From Eunapius fragilis (lineage: Eukaryota > Porifera > Demospongiae > Spongillida > Spongillidae): a stretch of DNA of 64,000 bases. Position numbers and translations under genes: made by a program. The DNA lies in assembly GCA_963681505.1 (NCBI GenBank), contig OY811980.1, forward strand, positions 7,631,118-7,695,117. Reading direction: 5' to 3'. The stretch's first letter is position 1. Each line of letters starts with the position of its first letter. The notes beneath the pieces were generated by a model, which was not told where the DNA came from, ran no database searches, and saw only the letters and a program-made list of their open reading frames with translations. Below are positions 12,166 to 23,915 of this stretch, piece after piece.

Positions 12166-12881
12166 TATAATTCATGTATAAAAATGAACAAGCATTAAAA
12201 TCCTGTACATGCATTTATTCCACTTTGTGTATTCTCTTGTATCTATTTATCACGTGTAACAGTAATTACATAGTAAGAGATAGATGCATTTCTATAAGCC
12301 TAGATGTAATTACATGGATGGTTGCAGTATGGACTCACATTTTCAACGTTTCAAAATTTTACATGTGTATATATTCAGAGGATGCATACATAAACATACA
12401 CACATCAGTAATCTCACTACCACACAACCTCCCACTATGTTACTGATCTGAATGTTATGACACATTATTAAAACAGTTCAGTATAGTTACAGCCAGAATG
12501 GGCACACTACACCCATCCGATATGCTGAGGGGATTATGCATCTGAATTTTCCACATGCCAAGTTACAATATTCCAAGGACATTAGTGATAAGCTGGTAAT
12601 GTAAAATGTAAGATTTCATGTGATTTCAATATCCTATGCTCAATAAAACTTATTAATAGATTTTAAGGAGCCATCCATGTATGACATCATCTTCTCCCAT
12701 ACAAAAATAAGCACAACGTCACGCTATTTACCATATGATGTAATTTTTAGTTAATTTTGAACAATGGTGTATCCAATTGTTACAATTGTTATTGACCAAC
12801 ATGGGAAAAATACCTCATCACCATTCAGTTTTCTTGATTTTAATAACATTATATCTGTGATTATTTCATGTCCTCCCACAG

Positions 12882-14747
12882 TCAACCTAGGATCACCTGG
12901 AATCAGTTTTATTCACTGTTTGTGATGATTGCCAACAACAGTCTGGTGTCCCTCTCATCAGTTACATCAAGAGTGAGCACACTAAATAACACAGCAGCCC
13001 AGTGTCCTCTGGTGTGTGAGGGTATAACAGGTGGACAGTGGTATCAACCAAATGGAGCCCTGTTTCCACTAGCAACTCCAGACCCTCCTTCCACCCCTGG
13101 AGGGTTGGGTCAACGAAATGTGTCACGAGGAGTAGAGCTGTATCGTGGAACTCCTTCTGTCTTCCCACATGGTGTTCAGTGTTGTACCAATACCACCATC
13201 ACACTCTGTGTTGGAATGTACTCTTATCTCACACTAGCTTTATCAGGAGTGGTAAATCTTCCCATTTCAGCCCCTACTAGCTATGCTCTCTCTGTAGCAG
13301 CCACTTGTAAGTAGAGAGGAAAGTACATCACATGTGTTATGGAAGTGTTGACTCTCCCACAGATGGTCCTAACATCACAGGAGGTGTCCAGTTTCAGCTG
13401 TTGACACCTACAAATGTTGATCCACCAGTGTTCCAGTTGACCTGCACCAGCACTAGTTCTCCTCCTACAACTGTGCAGTGGACCATCAATGGAAGTCCAG
13501 TGAATGGTGGTACCTATGCTTCCTCTCAAATAGTGGCAAATCCACCAACATCTACTTACCACCACCTGGTCCAGTGAGTGGACTACAAGCCTTCAACAAT
13601 ACCTTCACAACCATCACACTCACATGGTTACCTCCTTCTAACCCCAATGGGGTGATCATCATGTATCAGGTGACCTACTCCACCAATGGAATAGTCAACA
13701 CAGCCACACCCCCAGTGACAATAACAGGACTGGTACCAAGGACCACCTACACCTTCTCTGTCGTTGGTTACACCATCACAGGACCAGGGACACCACAACA
13801 AGTACAGACCAGTACTGCAGCTATACGTGAGTGTACAGCTGTTACTGTATCTTACATTTGTTCACACATACACCCGCATGATGCTTTGATTTTGTACCCT
13901 TCAGCCAATGTGACAGGAGTGGTGGTAGTAGCCACCAACACAACATCTGTCAGAGTGTCCTGGCTGGCTGTCCAGTGGCTCCCTCAAGATGGCATCCTTA
14001 CAGGGTACACTAGCTGTCTATTATCGTTCTCTTCCCAACACTTCAAAGAGGCAGTCGGGTGAGTACATCAGTCAGACCTTCCAACCAACCACCACCTTTG
14101 GGGACATCACCAACCTCAGTTCTAATGGTGTGTACCAGTTCAGTGTGGTAGCCATGGTGACCATTGCAGGACAGTCATACAATGGAGACATTCCTTCATC
14201 AGGAAGTGACACACCCACCATCACACCAGGTTAGGACTATCTCATGGCAATATCACAAACTAATGACATGTGATGTTGAAGGTACCCCAAACAATATGTG
14301 CAACTCATACTCTGGAGGAGTGCTTGCTGGCTCACTTATAGCTGAGTTTGTTATCCTTGTGGTTGCCATGGTGATTATTGCCATAGTACTGGTGATCTAC
14401 ATGAGAAGGAAGAGGTGTGTTGTAATATAACATTACGTCACACTTAAGCCTCTCTTACAACCACGGACCACAGTGAAGCCTTCACTATGGGATCAAATGA
14501 TACACATTCTAAAAATCGGTAAGACATAACTGCCAGCACCATTTTGAACCAATACATACATCTCTCTCATGTTTGAACCAATACATACATCTCTCCCATG
14601 TTTGAACCAATACATACATCTCTCCCATGTTTGAACCATTACATACATCTCTCTTTCAGTGATGTGATCACCATGAAGTCATGTGATGCATATGGTGAAA
14701 TAAGAACAGGTGGACAGGACTGCTATGAAGTGGTTGGACACAACTAG
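12882..14747 (+). pseudogene. R2: broken Ig-FN3 receptor of the R3 type
   Basis: Homologous pieces: Ig exon 12882-13306, second Ig from 13363 fused directly to the FN3 module (junction near 13560, ends 13826), FN3 13905-14229, TM 14282-14414, tail 14474-14518 and last exon 14660-14747. Damage compared with R3: one base is missing at the first Ig acceptor (cccacagtcaacc instead of cccacaggtcaacc). A deletion removes the end of Ig-2, all of FN3-1 and the introns, and joins out of frame. Extra bases near 14008 shift the last FN3. No signal-peptide exon is found upstream; the region where block 2 has one is deleted. It is therefore almost certainly not a functional receptor, although its 3' exons look conserved. 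Confidence 0.8.
14545..14655. repeat. 30-bp minisatellite, about 4 units, last intron of R2
   Basis: Short version of the array seen at 6778-8712, at the same position just before the last exon. Confidence 0.85.
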
Positions 14748-15002
14748 AACAGTATCTCTTAATACATACATTCATTTGGTAATTTTAATGTGTTAGGATG
14801 TATTTTATGTTTTGATTTAGTCCACAACATGGAAGTGTGAATCGACTCCAGAAGCACTGATAGCATTGCGTGAAGACATAAAATAGCTTCAGATATCATA
14901 ATAATGGAGCTTATACATACCTTCATAAGCAGCGTTGTTAACACACAACTGTTTATTGCATCAGGGTGTGTGTAGCTTGATGTTGGCTAACTTTACCTCA
15001 TC

Positions 15003-15253
15003 CCCCATAGGTCTACACACACCTCCATGTCATAGGTCTACACACACCTCCATGTCATAGGTCTACACACACCTCCATGTCATAGGTCTACACACACCTC
15101 CATGTCATAGGTCTACACATACCTCCATGTCATAGGTCAGCACACACCTCCATGTCATAGGTCTACACACACCTCCATGTCATAGGTCTACACACACCTC
15201 CATGTCATAGGTCTACACACACCTCCATGTCATAGGTCTACACACACCTCCAT
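15003..15253. repeat. 25-bp minisatellite, about 10 units
   Basis: Unit ataggtctacacacacctcc plus atgtc. It lies downstream of R2. The same family follows R3 (32185-32347) and R5 (48817-49326) with different copy numbers. Confidence 0.92.
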
Positions 15254-15255
15254 CC

Positions 15256-16290
15256 ATAGTTACAATCTCTGAGGACAATGTTTGTTTGCTTTGATAAAAA
15301 GACGGTGTGAGCAATTTTCTTAATAGCCAGGGTGGAATCCCATTGGCAGAAATAGGATCCCACACAAAATTCCCACAGCAGAAAGTGTTCCACGCTCCCA
15401 TCAAGGGTTAAGATAAATAATTTAATTGCGATATACAGGAACTAAGAAGCCATCCAATGAATTATGTTCAAGGCTCTAACATGCAGGTCATTCAGTTGCC
15501 AGTGGAGTCCAACGTTAAGCACTGCATGTATTAATTAGAAGCAGGCCTGTTTCTAATAAACACATGCATGCTAATTTGGAACATTGACCAGCACATCACC
15601 ATTGTGGGTAGTTTGGGTTACAAGTAGTAAGTAATACGTGAATTATTAGATGTTGCAGCTGTCCCAAACCTGATCATGTTTACCATCCTAATAAATCTGG
15701 TCTCCAAGTTTTTAACAATACAAAGTCTGTCTATCATTGTGGAAAAGTTTGAAGATATGAAGAGATATGCGTGAAGACCGAGGGCCCCCTCTCCTGAGGC
15801 AGAGCTAGGCACCCTGCCTCCTATAGCCAGGTCAGAGGTGTGGCCTGCCTTCTAGGTACCCATTGAGCCTGCCTAGCCTGCTGACCCAACTGGAAAAATC
15901 TATCTATACTAAATAAGGCATATCCAAATCGTTCAGTGTTTCATTTGAATGTTGAGAACTTGAAGACTTAAGTAAGCTTAATCTTGAATACAGGGTACCC
16001 ATAATCAAAAACCTTACGCATTTCACTAGAGGTATACTAGCTGGGTTTGGTCCGACTACCGCGTCAATATGCTATAATGCGCTTGGCAATACATGTGGTT
16101 CGATGTACAATATACTATTATTAAGACATATTATTTTAAAGGTCAACAACCATATCAACAAGGTCTGGCCTCTACTCTTGAATACGGGTACCCATAATCA
16201 AGAAGGGATTGCTAACCTTGAATACAGGGTAGCCATAATTAGGCGGGAAAAAATTGCTAATGTACAGGAATCAATAAACTATTTGTAAAT
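15256..16290. repeat. Shared non-coding block, loop part inverted relative to block 2
   Basis: 15256-15885 is the reverse complement of about 49510-50165, while 15886-16290 is in the same orientation as 50170-50570. The right part contains repeated cttgaatacagggtacccat motifs. No coding potential seen. Confidence 0.7.
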
Positions 16291-16396
16291 TACATACTGT
16301 AACCTAATTATCTGATCACCACATTTAGTTTATGTTTGATTTCTATAATGTATTTGGTTTTATGGTTTATTTATTTCTTTTTAATAAAAACAATAT

Positions 16397-16462
16397 AGCA
16401 CACACACTACAGCACACACACTACAGCACACACACTACAGCACACACACTACAGCACACACA
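16397..16462. repeat. 14-bp minisatellite, about 5 units
   Basis: Unit cacacacactacag. Longer versions occur at 35773-35938 and 50693-51066 in equivalent positions. Confidence 0.88.
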
Positions 16463-16834
16463 GTTGGTCATCTCCAGCAGCATTAGCCTGCTGGGCTGGA
16501 ACAGAAAGCCTTTGCATAAGGTAGCTCGAATGACCGCTGGTCTTCAGAATTAACTGTGATCTTTCGACCAAGCTCTCTTTAAAAAGTTAAGGGGCTCAGG
16601 GTCACATGTAGAGCATTTCACTTTTCTGTGTGGTACACAGGTATATGTGACATCAATACCGTAGTATATACAAAGCTTTCATTTCTTATAGTGGAAATGT
16701 CACATATGCAATACTTACATTACTCATTTGCACCATATTTGAACAGTAGTAAATATATTGTAAATCCAAACTTTCATGCAGTGAGAGTTACTAGGCTCTA
16801 GTTCTTTTTCTTCAGCGCTCTTACTCATATGTAC

Positions 16835-16925
16835 ACACATCCACACCCCCTGCACACACCTGTGCACACATCCACACACACCTGCACACACATTCACACA
16901 CACCTGCACACACACCTGCACATCC
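16835..16925. repeat. CA-rich tract
   Basis: Imperfect repeats of cacacctgcacacacatcca. Equivalent tracts occur at 36280-36325 and 51400-51525. Confidence 0.8.
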
Positions 16926-17162
16926 CACAAATGTACAAACATGATGCTGAGAATTTATGGAGAAGTTATTTCAATATAGAGAAAGGAAAATAAACACATA
17001 ACACCTTTACAAAACACAACACATGACTAAAACAAGGGTTTCTTTGAGTGATGCAACTGTAAATGGATGGTTGCCCTCATCTGATGCACAGGAGGCTTTG
17101 GTGAGGTAAGGAGAGGCCCAGGGGAGGTGGGATCCCACGCCAGCATCATGTGCCATTTCTCC

Positions 17163-18985
17163 TGAGGACAGAGGACATACTGTTGGGACAGAGGACATAC
17201 TGTTGGGACAGAGGGACATACTATTAGAACAGAGAGACACACTGTTGGGACAGAGGACACACTGTTGGGACAGAGAGACACACTGTTGGGACAGAGGACA
17301 CACTGTTGGGACAGAGGGACACACTGTTGGGACAGAGGACACACTGTTGGGACAGAGGACACACTGTTGGGACAGAGAGACACACTGTTGGGACAGAGGA
17401 CACACTGTTGGGACAGAGGACACACTGTTGGGACAGAGGGACACACTGTTGGGACAGAGGGACACACTGTTGGGACAGAGGACACACTGTTGGGACAGAG
17501 GACACACTGTTGGGACAGAGGGACACACTGTTGGGACAGAGGGCACACTGTTGGGACAGAGGACACACTGTTGGGACAGAGAGACACACTGTTGGGACAG
17601 AGGACACACTGTTGGGACAGAGAGACATACTGTTGGGACAGAGGGACACACTGTTGGGACAGAGGACACACTGTTGGGACAGAGAACACACTGTTGGGAC
17701 AGAGGACACACTGTTGGGACAGAGGACATACTGTTGGGACAGAGGACACACTGTTGGGACAGAGGGACACACTGTTGGGACAGAGAGACACACTGTTGGG
17801 ACAGAGGACACACTGTTGGGACAGAGAGACATACTGTTGGGACAGAGGGACACACTGTTGGGACAGAGGACACACTGTTGGGACAGAGGGACACACTGTT
17901 GGGACAGAGAACACACTGTTGGGACAGAGGACACACTATTGGGACAGAGGACATACTGTTGGGACAGAGGACACACTGTTGGGACAGAGGGACACACTGT
18001 TGGGACAGAGGACACTGTTGGGACAGAGGACACTGTTGGGACAGAGGACACTGTTGGGACAGAGGACACACTGTTGGGACAGAGGACACACTGTTGGGAC
18101 AGAGGACACACTGTTGGGACAGAGGACACACTGTTGGGACAGAGGACACTGTTGGGACAGAGGACATACTGTTGGGACAGAGGACATACTGTTGGGACAG
18201 AGGACACACTGTTGGGACAGAGGACACACTGTTGGGACAGAGGACACTGTTGGGACAGAGGACACACTTTTGGGACAGAGGACACACTGTTGGGACAGAG
18301 GGACACACTGTTGGGACAGAGGACACACTGTTGGGACAGAGGACACACTGTTGGGACAGAGGACACACTGTTGGGACAGAGGGACACACTGTTGGGACAG
18401 AGGACACACTGTTGGGACAGAGGGACACACTGTTGGGACAGAGGACACACTGTTGGGACAGAGGACACACTGTTGGGACAGAGGACACTGTTGGGACAGA
18501 GGACACACTGTTGGGACAGAGGACACACTGTTGGGACAGAGGACATACTGTTGGGACAGAGGACACACTGTTGGGACAGAGGACACACTGTTGGGACAGA
18601 GGACACACTGTTGGGACAGAGGACACACTGTTGGGACAGAGGGACACACTGTTGGGACAGAGGACACACTGTTGGGACAGAGGACACACTGTTGGGACAG
18701 AGGACACACTGTTGGGACAGAGGACACACTGTTGGGACAGAGGACACACTGTTGGGACAGAGGACACACTGTTGGGACAGAGGACACACTGTTGGGACAG
18801 AGGGACACACTGTTGGGACAGAGGACACACTGTTGGGACAGAGGACATACTGTTGGAACAGAGGGACATACTGTTGGGACAGAGGACACACTGTTGGGAC
18901 AGAGGGACACACTGTTGGGACAGAGGACACACTGTTGGGACAGAGGACACACTGTTGGGACAGAGGACACACTGTTGGGGTAGAA
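17163..18985. repeat. 20/21-bp minisatellite, about 89 units
   Basis: Units ggacagaggacacactgttg (20 bp) and a variant with one extra g (21 bp) alternate irregularly over 1.8 kb. The flanks are colinear with 51640-51800, where only a single unit is present (51757-51780). Because the unit has no stop in any frame and the 20- and 21-bp units shift phase, all six frames stay open; these are not proteins. Confidence 0.95.
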
Positions 18986-19135
18986 GGACATACTTCCTAT
19001 TCTGGTAGGCACTACGGCTCCATCTGGATTGCTATGACAGTGGAGACAGTGCTTTGAGTCAACAAAGTTGGTAGATGTTTGCTAATGGAAATGAAAATGG
19101 TCACATGACCACAATCAGCCTCCACCATCGTCTCC

Positions 19136-19440
19136 TGCCTCTCAGCACCAGGCATCATGGGACTTGCCAAGCCACCTTTGAGACCTTTACTTCCATCTGC
19201 ACCTGACCCTGTGACTAGGGACTACTTTGCGGTGTTAACAGCTTTGGCACACATGTCCTCAGTAGAGCAAAGGCAGACATTCACGTCACACGGCCATCAA
19301 TAACATTATCCATCGTTCACTGGCTGCTGCTAAGATCACATCTTGCCTTGAGCCTGTTGGCCTCCTAAGGTCTGGTGGTAAGCAGTCACTACTGTGCCGT
19401 GGAGTAGTATGGCATGGGGATGAGGTAGTAACGTTATAAA
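19136..19440 (+). mobile_element. LINE-C C-terminal fragment
   Basis: The plus strand reads INNIIHRSLAAAKITSCLEP then VGLLRSGGK, which resembles the region before the GKRPDG nuclease motif of another LINE group common in sponges and cnidarians (recognised from memory). The copy has an interrupting stop and a decayed nuclease motif. A sister copy lies at 51930-52210. Start and end are approximate. Confidence 0.45.
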
Positions 19441-20192
19441 ACCAGGCACAGCTCAAACCAGCCCAAGGCACATGTGAAGGTCTTCACACAGGATAAGGAG
19501 GGGCAGGAAGGAGGGGCAGGAAGGAGGGGCTTCCATTTGTGATAATAGGTTAATCCCTCTAGATGTAATGTTTACATGGGAGGGCCCCATCCCTACTCAT
19601 GAGGGAGATAGTCCATACTGCGGTTCTTTCCTGTTTCCTCCATGGCAACATCTCTGCAGACTGATGTGGGATCAGAGGACACTTGTCCCAGGACCTGCAC
19701 AGGTATACAGATGATGAATTGACCAATCAAATCAGAGATGGAATGTCACAAGTACTTCAAACTGAGATTCCAGTCTAGTTTTATTTGACACAGGATCCTT
19801 GGTTTGGAATGAGTTCAGAGAGACATGGATATCAAGAGACCTGGACCTGAGTGTTTCCACACATCACTGACTCCAGAATGGCATCATGGAGAAATATGTA
19901 CTGATCCTGTGAAAGAGGAAGTGGGAGGGGCATGAGAGAGGGGTGGGAGGGGCTACAGGAGGTGACCTACAGGTGTCTGAACCATCTTCATCCTCTGTCG
20001 TCTCATCTTCCTGATGGTACCGGCTATGTCCACCATTCCCTCCTTCTCTATCTGCTCCAGGACTGTGCCTATCGCAATCAGTGTTCCCGTGCGCCCCACA
20101 CCAGCACTGTAGGGTCACAGGGGTCACCATGACACCCCTCTCCCTCCTCCCCTCACCCACCTGCAGTGTACCAAGAGGGGTCCCCTGCCCCC

Positions 20193-20358
20193 AATCAGAA
20201 TTGTACCTTGCCCATTTGTACTAAGTGTTGCTATGCATGTGATATATATTTTAGTGCAGTCTATCTTCTTAGTGGTCCCCAGTCCTTAATGCTTGGCTGC
20301 TCCAATCAGAATTGTACCTTGCCCATTTGTACTAAGTGTTGCTATGCATGTGATATAT
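20193..20358. repeat. Direct duplication inside RPTP-B
   Basis: A stretch of about 53 bp beginning aatcagaattgtaccttgcc occurs at 20193 and again at 20305. It stands where RPTP-A has the rest of its WPD-loop exon, so it marks the rearrangement that removed that exon. Confidence 0.75.
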
Positions 20359-22344
20359 AACAAGACTATTTTAGTGCAGTCTATCTTGGTGGTGTAAATG
20401 TTGGCTTTGCCATGATTGTGAACAAACGACTACTTACCTACCCCACACTACACTAACTGTTATTGTTATCATAGCAACGGTGGAAGGACTGGGGCCCATG
20501 CTGCAACATTGTACAAAGCATGGTGCTAGCATTTCAATCTACTGACATTCATTCCAAAAGGAACATTTTTTGAACACTTACAGCAGTAGTTGTGACAATA
20601 ACTAGCCAATAGAATTTATCCACAGCCCTGCACTAACTACTACTGTTGACACAGCTAATGGCTAGGAGTGCATAATTCTATTTGCAACCCACCATATGCA
20701 TTAGAAAAGCTTACATATGTAACCAAGGAATGTAAAAACACTTTTAGTGAAAACATAAATGGCAGTCATATCACTGAACAGAACAACAAAATGAAGACAG
20801 GTCATTCTGGTGCCACACCCACAGTATCCCACAGTATCCCACAGTATTCTGAGCATCAGTTGCCCACTAAAACTCACAGACACTTCAAAGACCCTGATGA
20901 CATAGTCTGCAAATTCCTTATTCTCAGTGGTGGCTACAGTGAAGGGTCCATACTTCTGATGGCCTGACTCTGTTGAGTACTGCTGACACTTGATCTTGCC
21001 ATCCTCCTTGATGTTGGTCACCATGGCGATGGAAGGCACACCCTCCTGCCACACCAGCCTCCAGAAGTCCACAATAGTAGGTGGAAGAGGACCTTGGAGA
21101 GAGGGGGAAAGATGGAGGAGGTAAGAGGTCACATGCTTCACGAGAGGTGAGCTACCTTGAGTGGCTATGAACTTCTTTGGCCCTGAGTATCCCTGTTAAG
21201 AAGGAACACATCTTGTGGTTCATGGAACACACCATAAATTCAAGTGCTCACAGAAATGTAAGAAGCATTGATGTAGCTCCTCTGACAGTCTTGTTGACCC
21301 TCCATTGGAGAGAGCTGGATTAGATTCTCATCATCCGTAGGCATGAGGGTGTGGCACGTGATCCCTCCTCCCCAGTCCCCTACACCCTAAACTCACAGGG
21401 CACAATGTTGGCAAATCTGTTGAGAGTCTTATTATCAGCACTAGTGGCCACAGTGGAGGGACGTTTGGTACTGGACTCCAGAGACTAATTAAGGGCACAT
21501 TGGGGAGGATGGAAGCCTTGTCATCCTCTTGTTCCCATGGAGATAGCCACACCCACTCACCCTGTCAACATTGTTTTTCTCGTGATTCTTTGATACATAC
21601 TTTCCAAACTTGGCCAATGGTATTATTGGTATGGTCATCTGGTAGTCCACAGGCAGCTCTATCTCACTGCCGTACACACCAAGGGACACTTTACGTCTGT
21701 CCACACCTAGTTCATTGGCCACCTCCAGTTCATACACACCAGCTTGTTCCATCTCTGCTGTGTGGATGACAAGGCTTCCATCCTCCCCAATGGTGAGGGA
21801 GTGGTCTGTGGTGACCTTGGTCCCATTATGGTACCAGGTGAAGGAGGGCCTTGAGTATCCTGTGACACGAACATTGAAGACCACCTCCTCCCCGTCCACC
21901 ACATCGCAGTTAGAGGGGAACTCTTTAATGGTGGGAGCTGGAATGAGAGGAGGTATTGGTGAGTGGAGGGAAGGAGAGGGGGAGGAAGGGAATGGAGGGG
22001 AGGAGGAAGGTACCTGTCTTTGCAATGTTAAGATATTGAAGTTCCGCATTATCTTGGGTGCTAACCATGGTCTGGGCACCGGGCATGGTCTGGGGACTTG
22101 CAGTAGTATGAGGAGGTGGTTTGGTGGGAGTTGGTTTTCTGAAAACTACCAACACATGTGACATCCCATAATACCCCTCCCTAAGCTCTCCCTCCCAGTG
22201 CAAGATCTTATGCTATTAATTATTTCCTGCATAACTTAACTTTGGTTGGATATTAAGTCCTCCATTACAGCCATGTTACCATGCAACTTACTTTTTGTCC
22301 ACAACTTCATAAGTGACACCTTCAGCATTAAGCGGAGTACTGGG

Positions 22345-22445
22345 AACGGTGCCTCTGGGTGGAGAGTGGGAGGAGGGAAGGGAGAGGAGAGAGGAAGGGA
22401 GAGGAGAGGGGAGGGGAGGGAGGGGAAGGGGAGAGAGAGGAGAGG
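22345..22445. repeat. Purine-rich tract in RPTP-B intron
   Basis: Almost pure A/G on the plus strand with irregular gggagagg repeats; a similar purine tract lies at 22670-22740. On the coding (minus) strand these are polypyrimidine stretches upstream of splice acceptors. Confidence 0.6.
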
Positions 22446-22904
22446 GTAGAGATATACTTTATTTCGTCATTTGAGGAATTATTACACAGAAAATATGCTC
22501 ACAGCATACCTGTTACAGTATAGTACATACCCCTATGTGTAGGCATTGCGGGAACTCAAGGGTGTGTGTATGGATGCGTGTGAAGTAGTGGATATGCATG
22601 AGGTACATTGGGAGAGGAGGTGTATGGGAGAGGTGAAAGTTGGAGGACGTGGGTAAGAATAATGGTGAAGAGAGGTGGAGGGGAGAGAGTGGAGGGAGGG
22701 GAGGGAGAAGGAGGGGAGGAGAGAGGGAGGAGGGCTGTGAGAATAAGGAAGGTTCAAATGGGAACTAATGTCTGGAGGTGGAACATGAGAGAAGTATAGA
22801 GGGAGAAGGAGGTGGTGGGTGTGTATGTGAGCGTACTTTTTGTCACCCACAGCTTCATAGGTCACTGCTTCAGACTTATAAGCACTGGGTCTAAGGAGAG
22901 TGAT

Positions 22905-23284
22905 AGGTTATGGTATGAGGAGGTGATGGTCATGGTATGAGGAGGTGATGGTTATGGTATGAGGAGGTGATGGTCATGATGTGAGGAGGTGATGGTCATG
23001 GTATGATGAGGTGATGGTCATGGTATGAGGAGGTGATGGTCATGGTGTGAGGAGGTGATGGTCATGGTATGAGGAGGTGATGGTCATGGTATGAGGAGGT
23101 GATGGTCATGGTGTGAGGAGGTGATGGTCATGGTATGAGAAGGTGATGGTCATGGTATGAGGAGGTAATGATCATGGTATGAGGAGGTGATGGTCATGGT
23201 ATGAGGAGGTGATGGTCATGGTGAAGGTCATGGTGTGAGGAGGTGATGGTCATGGTATGATGAGGTGATGGTCATGGTATGAGG
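22905..23284. repeat. 22-bp minisatellite, about 17 units, in RPTP-B tail intron
   Basis: Reverse complement of the array in the matching intron of R1 and R4, which supports common descent of these tail exons. Confidence 0.88.
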
Positions 23285-23559
23285 AGAGGTTGACATAATC
23301 GATCCTAGTGTCATTAATAATGTTCACTGACTTCTCCATGTCATAGACTGCTTCTGGTTTGGTAGCTCCATTTTCCCTACGTCTGTGGACAATGGTAATG
23401 AATTAAACATACTGCTGGGCAGCCTACCTCAGGAGGAGTATTGCTATGGCAACAATGATGACAATCAACACCACAACCACCAGTGCTCCAATGATCCCAC
23501 CGATTATACCACCAATGGAGGAGGAGGAGGAGAAGGAGGAGGAGTAGGACAAGGCTGTA

Positions 23560-23915
23560 GTAAGGGGGGGGCTTGGGGGGGCTTAAGCCCCCCCAAAATT
23601 TTGGTCCAGCATATTATTTATAATAGGATACACGTTGATGTTATAGTACGCGCGGTACCGCGCGTACTATAACATCAATGTGTATCCTATTATAAATAAG
23701 TCAAATCACAAAAATTTGGAGGGGGGGGGGGTGCTAATTAATATTCATGATCTTGATAAAACGATGCATCGCGCGGTACCACAAATTGAACACATTCCGG
23801 TATTGCAAGCGCCCGTAAATTTAGAACGAGAAAGTGTCGTCAACCGTCGCGATGCATCGTTTATCAAGATCATGAATATTAATTAGCCCCCCCAAATTTT
23901 TGTGATTGACTACGG
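23560..23915. mobile_element. Two adjacent foldback elements interrupting the RPTP-B stalk/TM exon
   Basis: The left unit contains a near-perfect palindrome of about 80 bp centred on ggtacc near 23657 (arms atttataataggatacacgt and so on). The right unit (about 23700-23912) has arms of about 60 bp reading caaaaatttgg, a G run, and gctaattaatattcatgatc, inverted at the other end. Both are bounded by cccccccaaaatttt-type ends. They split the (TCC)n Ser-rich region of the RPTP-B exon. No coding capacity. Confidence 0.7.

Noticed and set aside
12962-13168. Minus-strand frame antisense to the Ig exon, repeated at R3, R5 and RPTP-A
   Set aside because: Conserved only because the sense Ig exon is conserved; it is a shadow frame.
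17007-19057. Open frames of 300-650 codons on both strands
   Set aside because: They are translations of the 20/21-bp minisatellite, open in all six frames, with no start context, domain or conserved counterpart; block 2 has a single unit instead.
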